From Oscillospiraceae bacterium (GTDB taxonomy: Bacteria > Bacillota > Clostridia > Oscillospirales > Oscillospiraceae), in NCBI GenBank assembly GCA_902801295.1, contig CADCHN010000008.1:1-64000 (forward strand): a stretch of 64,000 nucleotides of DNA. Reading direction: 5' to 3'. The position numbers were made by a program, and so were the translations under genes. Below the pieces are notes generated by a model. The model had not been told where the DNA came from and made no database searches. It worked only from the letters and a program-made list of their open reading frames with translations. Below, one piece after another: positions 56,147-64,000 of this stretch (the stretch's first letter is position 1; each line of letters starts with the position of its first letter).

Positions 56147-57829
56147 ATGAAAGTCTCCGAACTGCCCTATCGCCGCGTCACACTCGAGGAAGTCGCCGCC
56201 GTGATGGAGGACGTGATTCCCCGCATCCGGAACGCTTCGTCCGTTGAGGAGATCCTGAAAGCCCGCGAGGATTACCTGAAGATGAACCTGGAGTTTGCCA
56301 CCAACGCCAGCCTCGCCTCCATGCGCTACACGATCAACACCGTGGACGAGTTCTACGTGGCCGAGAACGAATACTACGACGAGATCGGCCCCGCCGTCAG
56401 CAACTACACGGTCAACTATGCCTCCGCGCTGCTGGATTCTCCCTTCCGCGCCGAGCTGGAGCAGGCGCTCAGCCCGGTGCTGTTCCAGTCGATGGAGGTG
56501 GCGCGCAAGTCCATGTCCGAGAACGTCATCGAGGACATGGTCGAGGAAAACAAGCTCGTGCGCCGCTACTCCGACCTGATGGCCGGGATGGAATTTGAGT
56601 TCCGCGGCGAGACGCTGCCACGCGCGATGCTGATGAAGTACGCCAAGGACGCTGACCGCGCCACCCGCAAGGAGTGCTTTGAGGTGCTCGGCCGCGGGCT
56701 CGAGGCACACAAGGCGGAGCTGGACGAGATCTTCGATCTTCTCGTCAAGGTGCGCGACCGCATGGCCAAGAAAATGGGCTACGTCAACTTCGTCGAGCTC
56801 GGCTACTACCGCATGGGCCGTCTCTGCTACGACCAGGAGAAGGTCAAGACCTTCCGCGAAAACGTGCTGCGCGACATCGTGCCGGTCGTTGCCCGCCTGC
56901 GCACCGAAAACGCCAAGCGCCTCGGCATTGAGGACTACCACTTCTACGACGACGGCGTCATCATCCCCGGCGGCGACCCGACGCCCTGCGGCAAGGAGGA
57001 GATCTTCGCCGCGGCGAAGGAGATGTACCACGCGATGGGCGAGGAGACCGGCGCCTTTATCGACCTGATGCTGGAAAACGAGGCCTTCGACGTCGATTCC
57101 CGCAAGAACAAGTGGGGCGGCGGCTACTGCACCGAGTTTGCCAAGTACAAGCAGCCCTTCATCCTCGCCAACTTCAACGGCACCGCCGGCGACGTGGACG
57201 TTGTGACTCACGAGGCCGGCCATGCGCTCAACGCCTACCTCATCGCGGACAACCGCTTCGCGCTGGAGCTCGGCTGCGGCGGCATGGAGACCGCGGAGAC
57301 CCACTCGATGAGCATGGAGTTCTTCGCCTGGCCCTACATGGAGAAGTTCTTCGGAGAAAACGCCGGCAAGTACAAGTTCATGCACGCGCTCGAGAGCTTC
57401 TCCTTCATCCCCTACGGCACCATGGTCGACGCCTTCCAGCACATCGTCTACGAGCACCCCGAGCTCACGCCCGACGAGCGCGACGCCGCGTGGCTGAAGC
57501 TGGAAAAGCAGTTCCGCCCGCACATCTCCTTCGAGGGCATGCCCTATCTCGACAAGGGCACCCGCTGGCAGTACCAGATGCACATCTATGAAAGCCCCTT
57601 CTACTACATCGACTACTGCCTGGCGCAGACCGCGGCCTTCCACTTCCTGCTGGCCAGCCGCCGCGATTACGCCGACGCCTTTGCGCGCTACCTTCGCCTG
57701 TCCAAGCAGGGCGGCGAGAAGGTCTGGACCGATCTGCTGGAAGAGGCGGGCTTCCCCTCGCCCTTCACGCCGGGTTCGCTGAAGAACCTGGCCGAACAGG
57801 TCGAAGCCCTGCTCGAAACCCTGCGGTAA
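56147..57829 (+). CDS. M3-family oligoendopeptidase
   Basis: A 560-residue cytoplasmic zinc peptidase of the M3 family (PepF-like). The HExxH site is HEAGH (His355, Glu356, His359) and the third ligand lies in METAETHSMSME. It cuts short oligopeptides inside the cell. The N-terminal part (about 1-190) is the helical domain that narrows the channel. AGAAAGGA precedes the ATG. Together with the M42 and M18 enzymes it suggests peptide-based nutrition. Confidence 0.92.
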   Translation: MKVSELPYRRVTLEEVAAVMEDVIPRIRNASSVEEILKAREDYLKMNLEFATNASLASMRYTINTVDEFYVAENEYYDEIGPAVSNYTVNYASALLDSPFRAELEQALSPVLFQSMEVARKSMSENVIEDMVEENKLVRRYSDLMAGMEFEFRGETLPRAMLMKYAKDADRATRKECFEVLGRGLEAHKAELDEIFDLLVKVRDRMAKKMGYVNFVELGYYRMGRLCYDQEKVKTFRENVLRDIVPVVARLRTENAKRLGIEDYHFYDDGVIIPGGDPTPCGKEEIFAAAKEMYHAMGEETGAFIDLMLENEAFDVDSRKNKWGGGYCTEFAKYKQPFILANFNGTAGDVDVVTHEAGHALNAYLIADNRFALELGCGGMETAETHSMSMEFFAWPYMEKFFGENAGKYKFMHALESFSFIPYGTMVDAFQHIVYEHPELTPDERDAAWLKLEKQFRPHISFEGMPYLDKGTRWQYQMHIYESPFYYIDYCLAQTAAFHFLLASRRDYADAFARYLRLSKQGGEKVWTDLLEEAGFPSPFTPGSLKNLAEQVEALLETLR

Positions 57830-57842
57830 TCAATCTTTCATT

Positions 57843-57884
57843 CAAACAGATGGCGGATGCGCAAGCGCATCCGCCATCTGTTTG
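57843..57884. terminator. Terminator between the M3 and HAD genes (20-bp stem)
   Basis: A perfect 20-base stem (57,843-57,862 with 57,865-57,884) with a 2-base AA centre, placed between converging genes. T-rich sequence lies on both sides. Confidence 0.8.
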
Positions 57885-57892
57885 ATCTTTTC

Positions 57893-58720
57893 TTAAAAAA
57901 ACTCTTCCAGCACCATTGCCACGCCCGAATCGTCGTTCGTGCCTGTGACGCGGTCGGCCGCCGCCTTGACCGCCGGCTCCGCGTTTTCCATCGCGACGCC
58001 GCAGCCCGCCGCGCGCAGCAGCGAGATATCGTTGCTGCCGTCGCCGAAGGCGACCGTATCGGCCGGGTCGATGCCCAGCATCTCGCACAGGCGCTCGAGC
58101 GCGCGCCCCTTGGTGGACAGGGCGCTGTTGATCTCAATATTGAATGGCACAGAGCTCGTGACGGCGAGCGTCGGATATCGCTCCGGCAGCTCGCGCAGCA
58201 TCTGCCGGCGCTGTGCCGGATCGGTGAAATAGAGCTGCAGCTTCTGCAGCGGCTCGCCCTTGGCGCGCAGATACGCGCGCAGCTCCGGCACCGGTGTGCG
58301 CAGCCGCTCCAGCAGGTCGAGAATGCCTGGGTCGGGAATAAACTCCCGGGCGCGGCGCTTGGTCGCCTCCGTGATAAAGCCCCAGTTGTCCTGGTAGCAG
58401 TCGTAGGGCAGGCCGAGAGATTCGGCGTAATCCAGCACGTCCAGCGCCGTGTCGAGCGGGATCTCCTCCCGGTGCACGATCTTCCGCGCCTCAAAGTCGT
58501 AGATTTCCGCGCCGTTGGAGAGGATGCCCCAGCGCAGCCCGGGCATGCCTCGCAGCGGCTCGGGCAGTCCCGCCGGGATGCGCCCGGTAGCCGGAACAAG
58601 CCAGATTCCGGCCTCGCCCGCGGCGATCAGCGCGCGGCGGTTTCGCTCCGGCAGCCCCTTGCGGCTGTCCAGCAGCGTGCCGTCCAGGTCAAAGGCGATC
58701 AGTTTCGGTTTTGTCATCAT
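57893..58720 (-). CDS. Cof-type HAD-superfamily phosphatase
   Basis: A 275-residue HAD hydrolase with C2-type cap. Motif 1 is FDLDGTLLDS (nucleophile Asp and acid/base Asp), motif 2 is PATGR (Thr), the Lys is in SALSTKGRALERL, and motif 4 is FGDGSNDISLL. Such enzymes remove phosphate from sugar phosphates, nucleotides or vitamins; specificity cannot be told. The start is one of two adjacent ATGs (58,720 or 58,717). The promoter is at 58,752-58,781. Confidence 0.9.
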   Translation of the reverse strand: MMTKPKLIAFDLDGTLLDSRKGLPERNRRALIAAGEAGIWLVPATGRIPAGLPEPLRGMPGLRWGILSNGAEIYDFEARKIVHREEIPLDTALDVLDYAESLGLPYDCYQDNWGFITEATKRRAREFIPDPGILDLLERLRTPVPELRAYLRAKGEPLQKLQLYFTDPAQRRQMLRELPERYPTLAVTSSVPFNIEINSALSTKGRALERLCEMLGIDPADTVAFGDGSNDISLLRAAGCGVAMENAEPAVKAAADRVTGTNDDSGVAMVLEEFF

Positions 58721-58751
58721 CGTTGTTGCCCCAATCCTTGTTGATCGGCCA

Positions 58752-58781
58752 ATTATAGCAAGTCCGCCGCCCGCTTGTCAA
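58752..58781 (-). promoter_or_regulatory. Promoter of the HAD gene
   Basis: Reading leftward, TTGACA (58,781-58,776), an 18-base spacer and TATAAT (58,757-58,752). Confidence 0.75.
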
Positions 58782-58808
58782 ATTCCGCCTCCTTTTGCGC
58801 GCGGGCAG

Positions 58809-58837
58809 TTGATTTGAACGGAAAAATCTGCTATACT
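58809..58837 (+). promoter_or_regulatory. Promoter of the DivIVA-like gene
   Basis: TTGATT (58,809-58,814), a 17-base spacer and TATACT (58,832-58,837), 43 bases before the ATG. Confidence 0.65.
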
Positions 58838-58880
58838 TCAAGCCATCAACAGGAATCCCCATTTGGGCAGGAGGTGCGGC

Positions 58881-59474
58881 ATGGCGCTGGATCAGGCCTA
58901 TTTCGACGCGATCAGCATTGACCTCGTCAAGAAAAAATACTATAACGCGAACAAGGTGCAGGCGGTGCTGGAGGACATCCGGCGGCAGGCGCTGCTGCTC
59001 AACCGCGAAAACGAGCTGCTGGGCCGCCAGCTGTACGCGCTGCACGGCCAGAAGGACGAGATCGGCGACGCGCTGCTGTCGGCCAAGACCATCGCCCAGC
59101 AGATCATCTCCGACGCGCAGAGCCAGGCCGAAAAGATTTTGGGTGAGGCCCGCCGTCTCAGCCGCGAGATGAGCGCCGAGGCCGAACGAAACACCCGTGA
59201 GGCCAGGGAAGAGGCAGAGGCGCAGCGCCGCGAGCTGCCGCGGCGGCTGGATGAGCTGGATCAGCGGCTGCGCGTGCAGCTGCTCGGGATGCTCGAGGAA
59301 ATCAGCGGTGAGCTGAAGGACTTTTCCGCCGCGGAGGGCATTCCGGCCGAAGAAGGCGACGAAGAGGCCGCCGTAGCCCCGGTCCCCGCCGACGAAGCCA
59401 GCGCACCCGCCGATCTCAGCGAGAAGGTGGACGCCATCGCCCGCGAGCTTGAGGCCATTTCTTCGGGGGATTAG
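58881..59474 (+). CDS. DivIVA-like coiled-coil protein
   Basis: A 197-residue, mostly helical protein. The start YFDAISIDLVKKKYYNANKV followed by a long coiled coil (about 25-145, with LSAKTIAQQIISDAQSQAEK) resembles DivIVA/SepIVA-type division-site proteins. The tail (about 150-197) is acidic and Pro/Ala-rich. No membrane segment is present; such proteins sense curved membrane and organise poles or septa. The start at 58,881 has AGGAGGTG upstream. It is monocistronic, with a terminator at 59,489-59,519. Confidence 0.65.
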   Translation: MALDQAYFDAISIDLVKKKYYNANKVQAVLEDIRRQALLLNRENELLGRQLYALHGQKDEIGDALLSAKTIAQQIISDAQSQAEKILGEARRLSREMSAEAERNTREAREEAEAQRRELPRRLDELDQRLRVQLLGMLEEISGELKDFSAAEGIPAEEGDEEAAVAPVPADEASAPADLSEKVDAIARELEAISSGD

Positions 59475-59488
59475 TTTTTCGCTCTCAG

Positions 59489-59519
59489 AAAAAGGATGGA
59501 GCCTGCTCCGTCCTTTTTT
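59489..59519 (+). terminator. Terminator after the DivIVA-like gene
   Basis: AAAAAGGATGGAGC and GCTCCGTCCTTTTT pair (one G-T pair) with a 2-base loop and T-run. Confidence 0.8.
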
Positions 59520-59531
59520 GCGCTCTCGGTT

Positions 59532-59584
59532 TTATCGAAAAACGATAATTTTTCATTGACAAGCGATATACTGCATGGTATGAT
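59532..59584 (+). promoter_or_regulatory. Promoter and operator-like dyad of the DUF2975 operon
   Basis: TTGACA (59,556-59,561), a 17-base spacer and TATGAT (59,579-59,584) form a strong promoter. A perfect dyad TTATCG/CGATAA (59,532-59,548) lies just upstream, where the HTH protein of the operon may bind. Confidence 0.7.
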
Positions 59585-59616
59585 ATCTGCGTAAGAACGA
59601 ACGGGAGGTTCGGCTC

Positions 59617-60066
59617 ATGAACTGGGATAAAGATCAAAGCATCCTGCTGACGCAGATCTGCACGGCGGTCTTCGCCGCGCTGCTGCTGGCGTTGGATATC
59701 GGCTGCTACTGGGCGATGAGCTGGTTTGTGCTGCTGCGCGGTCTCGACCGCAGCAGCGTCTGGTATTTCACCGCGACGATCTACGGCTGCAGCGTCTTTG
59801 CCTGGCTGCTGCTGTGGAATCTGTGGGGTCTGCTGGGCAGCATCCGGCGCGGGGAGGTTTTCACCGCGGACAACGTCCGGCGGCTTCGCATCGTCAGCTG
59901 GTGCTGCGTGGGCGCGGCGCTGCTGTGCCTCGTCAGCGCGCTGTATTACCCGTCCTTCCTGATGATCACCGCTGCGGCAGGCTTTATGTGCCTGATCGTG
60001 CGCGTGGTCAAGAATGTGTTCCAGCAGGCGATCGCGATGAAATCCGAGCTGGATCTGACCATCTGA
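59617..60066 (+). CDS. DUF2975 membrane protein
   Basis: A 149-residue protein with four hydrophobic segments (about 10-40, 55-78, 95-112 and 116-133), matching DUF2975 by length, helix pattern and the GSIRRGEVFTADNVRRLR loop. Its partner in many genomes is a small YozG-like HTH regulator encoded directly downstream, as here (gap 10 bases). The function is unknown; a membrane sensor paired with the HTH is plausible. Confidence 0.8.
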   Translation: MNWDKDQSILLTQICTAVFAALLLALDIGCYWAMSWFVLLRGLDRSSVWYFTATIYGCSVFAWLLLWNLWGLLGSIRRGEVFTADNVRRLRIVSWCCVGAALLCLVSALYYPSFLMITAAAGFMCLIVRVVKNVFQQAIAMKSELDLTI

Positions 60067-60076
60067 GGATGCGGCG

Positions 60077-60280
60077 ATGGAGATCTTAGTCAATCTGGAC
60101 GTGATGATGGCCCGTCGGAAGATCTCGAGCGGGGAGCTGGCCGAGCGCATCGGCATCACCCCGGCCAATCTCTCGATTTTGAAAACGGGCAAGGCCAAGG
60201 CCATCCGCTTTTCCACGCTGATGGCCCTCTGCCGCGAGCTGGACTGCCAGCCCGGGGATCTGTTGGAATACCGTCCCTGA
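60077..60280 (+). CDS. Small XRE-family (YozG-like) regulator
   Basis: A 67-residue single HTH protein: LVNLDVMMARRKISSGELAE, then ITPANLSILKTGKAKAIRFS. The short form, the closing CRELDCQPGDLLEY motif and the place after a DUF2975 gene are typical of the YozG-like group. It likely represses its own operon through the dyad at 59,532-59,548 (inference). The gap to the DUF4153 gene is 18 bases. Confidence 0.85.
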   Translation: MEILVNLDVMMARRKISSGELAERIGITPANLSILKTGKAKAIRFSTLMALCRELDCQPGDLLEYRP

Positions 60281-60298
60281 CGGAAAAAGGAGCCTGAA

Positions 60299-61585
60299 AT
60301 GAACGAACTTGAACAGTCGGAGGGCATGTCGCCCGCCGAAGAAATGTCTGCACCCGTTTTGCCGGAAAAACCGCGCTTTTCCGCCTCCTGGCAGGAGATC
60401 GCCGCAGCGCTGGCGATGTATCTGCTGGCCTGGATTTGGTTCGACCTGGAGCAGCCGGCCTGGCTGCTGATTTTCGTGGCCGGCTTTGTGGGGCTGGCGG
60501 AGCTGCTGCACCGCGAGACCCCGCGCCCGCGCGAAAGCTGGTTCTGGCTCGGCTGCATGCTGGTACTCACCGCCTCGGTGGTCTTTGACCGTTACAATGC
60601 CTGGGAGGAAGCCATTTTTCCGCTGTTTTTCCTGCACATTTTTGCCGTATGGTGGCTCTTGTGCCGCAGCGGGCGGCTCAGCGAGGGCGAGAGCGGGCAT
60701 CTGCTGCCCTTCGATGCGCTCAACGCCTTTCTTGTGTTCCCCTTCAAGCACTTTTTCCTGCGCATCCGCTGCCTGTGGTACGGCCTGACCCATCTCGGCC
60801 GCGGTGAACAGCGCGTGAAAGCCGAAACGCTCGTCTGGAGCGCCGCGGCGGTGCTCGCCGCCGTGCTGCTCTTTGCCAAGGCGGTGCAGCTGCTGATGCG
60901 GGCGGACGACGGCTTCGGCGCGCTGCTCGAGGACTTTGCGAACTGGTTTTCCTTTGATTTTGACGGGATCCGCTTGCTCTTCTCCCTGCCTGTCGGCGCG
61001 TACGCCTTCGGTCTGCTCGCCGGCGCTGCGCGGGAGGACGCGGAGCTGCTGCATGAGCGCGGCAGCCGGCTTAAAACCTGGCTCACGACGCTGCGCAAGG
61101 TGCCGTCCCCGGTCTTTGCCGTGCTGATGGCCGCCTTTGCGCTGCTGTACCTCGCCTTTTTCATCCTCCAGGGGCGCTATCTGTTCGGCGCCTTCACCCG
61201 CACGCTGCCCGAGGGTTTTGTGGTGGCCGAATACGCTCGGCAGGGCTTTTTCGAGCTGTGCCGGGTGATGGCGGTGAACTTTGCGCTGCTGTGGCTGGCG
61301 TCTCGGCTGCCGGAACGGCCGCTGCGCGAGCAGACCCTGCTGCGCGCCTGCGCGCTGGCGCTGCTGATCGAGAGTCTGCTGTTCGCGGTGGTCGCTGCCT
61401 CCAAGATTGGGCTGTATATCGACTGCTTCGGCTTTACCCCCCTGCGCCTGCAGTCGATGTGGCTGGTGTGCGTGCTGTTTGCCGGTTGTATTGCTGCGCT
61501 CTACAGCCTCCTCACAGGAAAAAAGAGCTTTCGCGCCTGGATGTTCTTCGGCGCGGCGAGCCTCTCGCTGTTGTGCCTGTACTGA
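60299..61585 (+). CDS. DUF4153/DUF4173-type membrane protein
   Basis: A 428-residue protein with about ten to twelve hydrophobic segments after a 35-residue soluble start. LQGRYLFGAFTRTLPEGFVV followed by AEYARQGFFEL is the signature seen in DUF4153/DUF4173 proteins. The function is unknown. It is the third gene of the DUF2975-HTH unit and ends 1 base before the convergent gene stop at 61,587, with no room for a terminator. Confidence 0.75.
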   Translation: MNELEQSEGMSPAEEMSAPVLPEKPRFSASWQEIAAALAMYLLAWIWFDLEQPAWLLIFVAGFVGLAELLHRETPRPRESWFWLGCMLVLTASVVFDRYNAWEEAIFPLFFLHIFAVWWLLCRSGRLSEGESGHLLPFDALNAFLVFPFKHFFLRIRCLWYGLTHLGRGEQRVKAETLVWSAAAVLAAVLLFAKAVQLLMRADDGFGALLEDFANWFSFDFDGIRLLFSLPVGAYAFGLLAGAAREDAELLHERGSRLKTWLTTLRKVPSPVFAVLMAAFALLYLAFFILQGRYLFGAFTRTLPEGFVVAEYARQGFFELCRVMAVNFALLWLASRLPERPLREQTLLRACALALLIESLLFAVVAASKIGLYIDCFGFTPLRLQSMWLVCVLFAGCIAALYSLLTGKKSFRAWMFFGAASLSLLCLY

Positions 61586-61586
61586 C

Positions 61587-62132
61587 TCAAGCCGCTACGA
61601 CGCGGCCCTCGCCGTCGCTGTACATCACCGGGACGAGGCCCGTGACGAGCATGCAGAGATCCTCCGCCGTGCTCTCCCGTCCGGCGCGGGTATAGACCGG
61701 GCGGATGTCGATGTCCTCCGTGTAGCGGCCGCTGACCGCTCCCGGCGGACGCGTGCTGAAAATATGCCGCCGCAGGGCTTCGCGGAGCTTGTCTCCCTCG
61801 GCCGTGCAGCCTAAGTACAATCCGTTGACGCGGCAGCCCTCCCGCAGCGCCACGCCCGGCGTTCGCCGCAGCAGATAATCGCTGACCGGGCCCGCGTCCT
61901 CCGATGGCGGCGGCAGCGACAGGATCAATCTCGTCTTCAGCCCGGGCGGAGCGCCCTGCTCGTCCGACAGTTCAGCCGCCGCGGCCTCGGCCGCCCGAAC
62001 GCCGCGCGCGCAGGCATAGAGGCTGAAGAGCCCCTCCGGCGCCGCTTCGTCCCCGCTCAGCCGCAGGCAGACGTGCAGATTGGCCGCCGCTGTCAGCAGC
62101 AGCGCCAGGATCATGCAGATTGCTTTTTTCAT
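61587..62132 (-). CDS. Secreted protein, possible truncated peptidase N-terminus
   Basis: A 181-residue protein with a signal peptide (MKKAICMILALLLTAAA). The rest is a repeated-like alpha/beta region with VNGLYLGCTAEGDKLREAL and FSTRPPGAVSGRYTEDIDIR. This part resembles the region before the G5/LysM and M23 domains in Clostridia cell-wall peptidases, but those domains are missing and the frame stops after GEGRVVAA. It may be a small independent protein or a truncated relic. It lies between DUF1846 and the converging DUF4153 gene. Confidence 0.45.
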   Translation of the reverse strand: MKKAICMILALLLTAAANLHVCLRLSGDEAAPEGLFSLYACARGVRAAEAAAAELSDEQGAPPGLKTRLILSLPPPSEDAGPVSDYLLRRTPGVALREGCRVNGLYLGCTAEGDKLREALRRHIFSTRPPGAVSGRYTEDIDIRPVYTRAGRESTAEDLCMLVTGLVPVMYSDGEGRVVAA

Positions 62133-62216
62133 TCCCGGAAACCACCTCCGACGGACAGGCTATGGGATTTCCCGTTTCCCGTCAAGGCCTTCGCCAAAAG
62201 TAGAAGAAAAGAACGC

Positions 62217-62252
62217 AAAAGAGCCGGAAAAACTTTTGTTTTTCCGGCTCTT
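62217..62252 (-). terminator. Terminator after the DUF1846 gene
   Basis: GAGCCGGAAAAAC (62,221-62,233), loop TTTT and GTTTTTCCGGCTC (62,238-62,250) form a 13-bp perfect stem; on the minus strand it is followed by TTTTG. Confidence 0.88.
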
Positions 62253-62271
62253 GCTTCTATGCGCGAAGCGC

Positions 62272-63756
62272 TTATTTATGGTAGAGCTTCTTGGCCTGGT
62301 ATTTCGGCTCGGTGGTGAGGTTGACGCCCAGCTTCTTGAAAAGATCGGCGTCCACATGCGAGAGAATGACCGAGGAATGCGCCTCGCAGCCGCGCAGCGA
62401 GTTGAGTTGGTCGATGGTGACCTCCGCCATCGGATTCGTCACGGCACAGATCGACAGCGCGATCAGCAGCTCGTCGGTGTGCAGGCGGGGATTGTGGTTG
62501 CCGAGATGCTCGACCTTGAGGTGCTGGATGGGCTGGATGATGCCCGGCGCGATCAGCATCATCTTTTTATCGATACCGGCGAGCTTTTTCAGCGCGTTGA
62601 GCAGGCAGGCCGAGGCCGCGCCGAGCAGGGAGCTCGTTTTGCCGGTGACGATGCTGCCGTCCGGCAGCTCGAGCGCCATCGCCGGGCCGCCGGTCTCCTC
62701 CGCGCGCCGGAGCGCCGCGCCAACGACCGGGCGCTCTTCGGTGCCGATGTCCAGCGAGTTCATGATCATCTCGATCTTCCGCGCCTCGGCCGCATCGGAC
62801 AGGCCCTGGCGAACAGCGACGGCCGTGTCGTACCAGCGGCGCAGGATCTCCTGACGGGACGCTGCGCGGCAGGCTTCGTCGTCCGAAATGCACTGGGCGA
62901 TGACGTTGACGCCCATGTCCGTGGGGCTCTTGTAGGGGCTCTCGCCGTAAATGCGGCGGAACATCGCCTCCAGCACCGGGAAGATCTCCACGTCGCGGTT
63001 GTAGTTGACGGTGGTCTCGCCGTAGGCCTCGAGGTGGAAGGGATCGATCATGTTCACGTCGTCGAGGTCGGCGGTCGCGGCCTCATAGGCGAGGTTCACC
63101 GGGTGCTTGAGCGGCAGGTTCCAGACCGGGAAGGTCTCGAATTTGGCGTAGCCGGCATGCACGCCGCGCTTGTATTCGTGATAGAGCTGGCTGAGGCAGG
63201 TGGCCATTTTGCCGCTGCCGGGGCCGGGTGCGGTGACCACGACAAGGCTCCGCTCCGTCTCGATGTAGTCGTTGCGGCCGAAGCCCTCGTCCGACACGAT
63301 CAGCGGAATATTGGCGGGGTAGTCGGGGATGATGTAGTGCTTATAGACCTTGATGCCGAGGGCCTGCAGGCGGCGGATGAACTTGTCGGCGATGGCCTGC
63401 TCCCGGTAGTGCGTGATGACGACGCTGCCGATATAGAGCCCGATGCCGCGGAAGGCGTCGATCAGGCGCAGGGTGTCGTCGTCGTAGGTGATGCCGAGGT
63501 CGCCGCGGCGCTTGCTGCGCTCGATGTCGTCGGCCGAGATTGCGATGACGATCTCCGCGTCCTCCTTCATCTCCAGCAGCATCTTAACTTTGCTGTCCGG
63601 CTGGAAGCCCGGCAGCACGCGGGAGGCGTGATAGTCGTCGAAGAGCTTGCCGCCGAATTCCAGATACAGCTTTCCACCGAACTGGTTGATGCGGTCGCGG
63701 ATCTTCTGGCTCTGCAGCTTCAGATATTTCCCGTTGTCAAATCCGATTTTGTTCAT
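62272..63756 (-). CDS. DUF1846 protein
   Basis: A 494-residue cytoplasmic protein matching the DUF1846 family over its whole length: GFDNGKYLKLQSQKIRDRIN at the start, LYLEFGGKLFDDYHASRVLP, VVTAPGPGSGKMATCLSQLY and NHNPRLHTDELLIALSI. The GPGSGK motif suggests a nucleotide-binding site. A structure of a relative shows a dimer with an alpha/beta fold, but no reaction is known. The start overlaps the stop of the partial gene upstream by 4 bases. Confidence 0.9.
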   Translation of the reverse strand: MNKIGFDNGKYLKLQSQKIRDRINQFGGKLYLEFGGKLFDDYHASRVLPGFQPDSKVKMLLEMKEDAEIVIAISADDIERSKRRGDLGITYDDDTLRLIDAFRGIGLYIGSVVITHYREQAIADKFIRRLQALGIKVYKHYIIPDYPANIPLIVSDEGFGRNDYIETERSLVVVTAPGPGSGKMATCLSQLYHEYKRGVHAGYAKFETFPVWNLPLKHPVNLAYEAATADLDDVNMIDPFHLEAYGETTVNYNRDVEIFPVLEAMFRRIYGESPYKSPTDMGVNVIAQCISDDEACRAASRQEILRRWYDTAVAVRQGLSDAAEARKIEMIMNSLDIGTEERPVVGAALRRAEETGGPAMALELPDGSIVTGKTSSLLGAASACLLNALKKLAGIDKKMMLIAPGIIQPIQHLKVEHLGNHNPRLHTDELLIALSICAVTNPMAEVTIDQLNSLRGCEAHSSVILSHVDADLFKKLGVNLTTEPKYQAKKLYHK

Positions 63757-64000
63757 GTCTCTTCCTCCTCGGTGTATTCTGCCGGCTCCGGTGCTTCCTC
63801 GGGCGCCTTGTCCGGCGCGAGACGCGCGTTTTCTTTCAGTATCGCCAGCGCGGTGAGATATTTTTCCGCGCAGATTGCTTTGATGGTTTTCAGCTCGAAG
63901 CGGCTGCCTCGGCGCGTCTCGATCGCCAGGCCGCTGCCGCCGACCAGACGCAGGGACAGGATGTCCTCTGTCGGGATGGCAATGCCGGTGGGCAGCTCCA
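63753..64000 (-). CDS. C-terminal part of an unknown protein (runs off the window)
   Basis: The last 81 codons of a gene whose start lies beyond base 64,000. The visible part reads ELPTGIAIPTEDILSLRLVG, then a basic stretch ETRRGSRFELKTIKAICAEK and an acidic, Pro-rich tail (APEEAPEPAEYTEEEET). I do not recognise a family. Its TGA overlaps the DUF1846 ATG (ATGA), so the two are translationally coupled. Confidence 0.55.
   Translation of the reverse strand, partial: ELPTGIAIPTEDILSLRLVGGSGLAIETRRGSRFELKTIKAICAEKYLTALAILKENARLAPDKAPEEAPEPAEYTEEEET

Overview
The window reads as a piece of a Gram-positive, endospore-forming, GC-rich Clostridia chromosome, most likely an Oscillospiraceae-type gut anaerobe. 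Signs are a recognisable sigma-G gene, ECF vitamin transporters, an L10 leader, a THF riboswitch, two TruA paralogues, and lipoproteins and glycosidases of types common in that group. No rRNA or tRNA gene and no CRISPR array was seen. Base composition is judged by eye, not computed: about the first 10.5 kb is clearly less GC-rich than the rest.

Positions 1 to about 10,500 are an accessory region, read as a decayed integrative and mobilizable element. In order it has a frameshifted XRE regulator with a small membrane protein, a second XRE regulator, a divergent promoter pair, a putative excisionase, a tyrosine integrase that has lost its core-binding domain, a MobC-like protein, a RepA-like RecA-fold ATPase, a hairpin-rich oriT-like stretch, a MobV relaxase and TnpV. 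An AT-rich cargo block follows (6.3-10.2 kb) with its own promoter: a small HTH protein, a SAP-domain protein, a zinc-ribbon membrane protein and a DUF4236 protein. It has no assigned function and is the best candidate here for an undescribed system. The right end holds a promoter and operator-like palindromes with no gene behind them.

From 10.6 kb on the DNA is ordinary chromosome. 10.6-23.4 kb: a heptad-repeat membrane protein, two MATE exporters, a kinase, DUF937, an alpha-galactosidase, truA, an HD hydrolase and an M42 peptidase. 23.4-26.2 kb: rplJ-rplL with L10 leader, folT with THF riboswitch, sigG. 26.2-36 kb: dapF with a dicarboxylate/amino-acid symporter, an AraC regulator, PAP2, a GH2-GH36 operon and two further genes. 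36-43 kb: a leftward cluster secA-pgeF-SBP-cdd-threonine aldolase, preceded by an unusual run of intergenic hairpins. 43-53.8 kb: aminotransferase, a translationally coupled macrodomain-rhomboid-DUF523 operon, a ClpE-like ATPase with CvpA, ecfA1-ecfA2-ecfT-truA, and an rRNA-methyltransferase-like gene. 53.8-64 kb: a substrate-binding lipoprotein that appears circularly permuted, M18 and M3 peptidases, a Cof-type phosphatase, a DivIVA-like protein, a DUF2975-HTH-DUF4153 operon, DUF1846 and a partial gene.

Functional links: FolT is an S-component that could use the EcfA1A2T module encoded 25 kb away. M42, M18 and M3 peptidases, the peptide-type and amino-acid-type binding lipoproteins and the DAACS symporter suggest peptide and amino-acid scavenging. 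GH36 and GH2 enzymes suggest use of galactosides.
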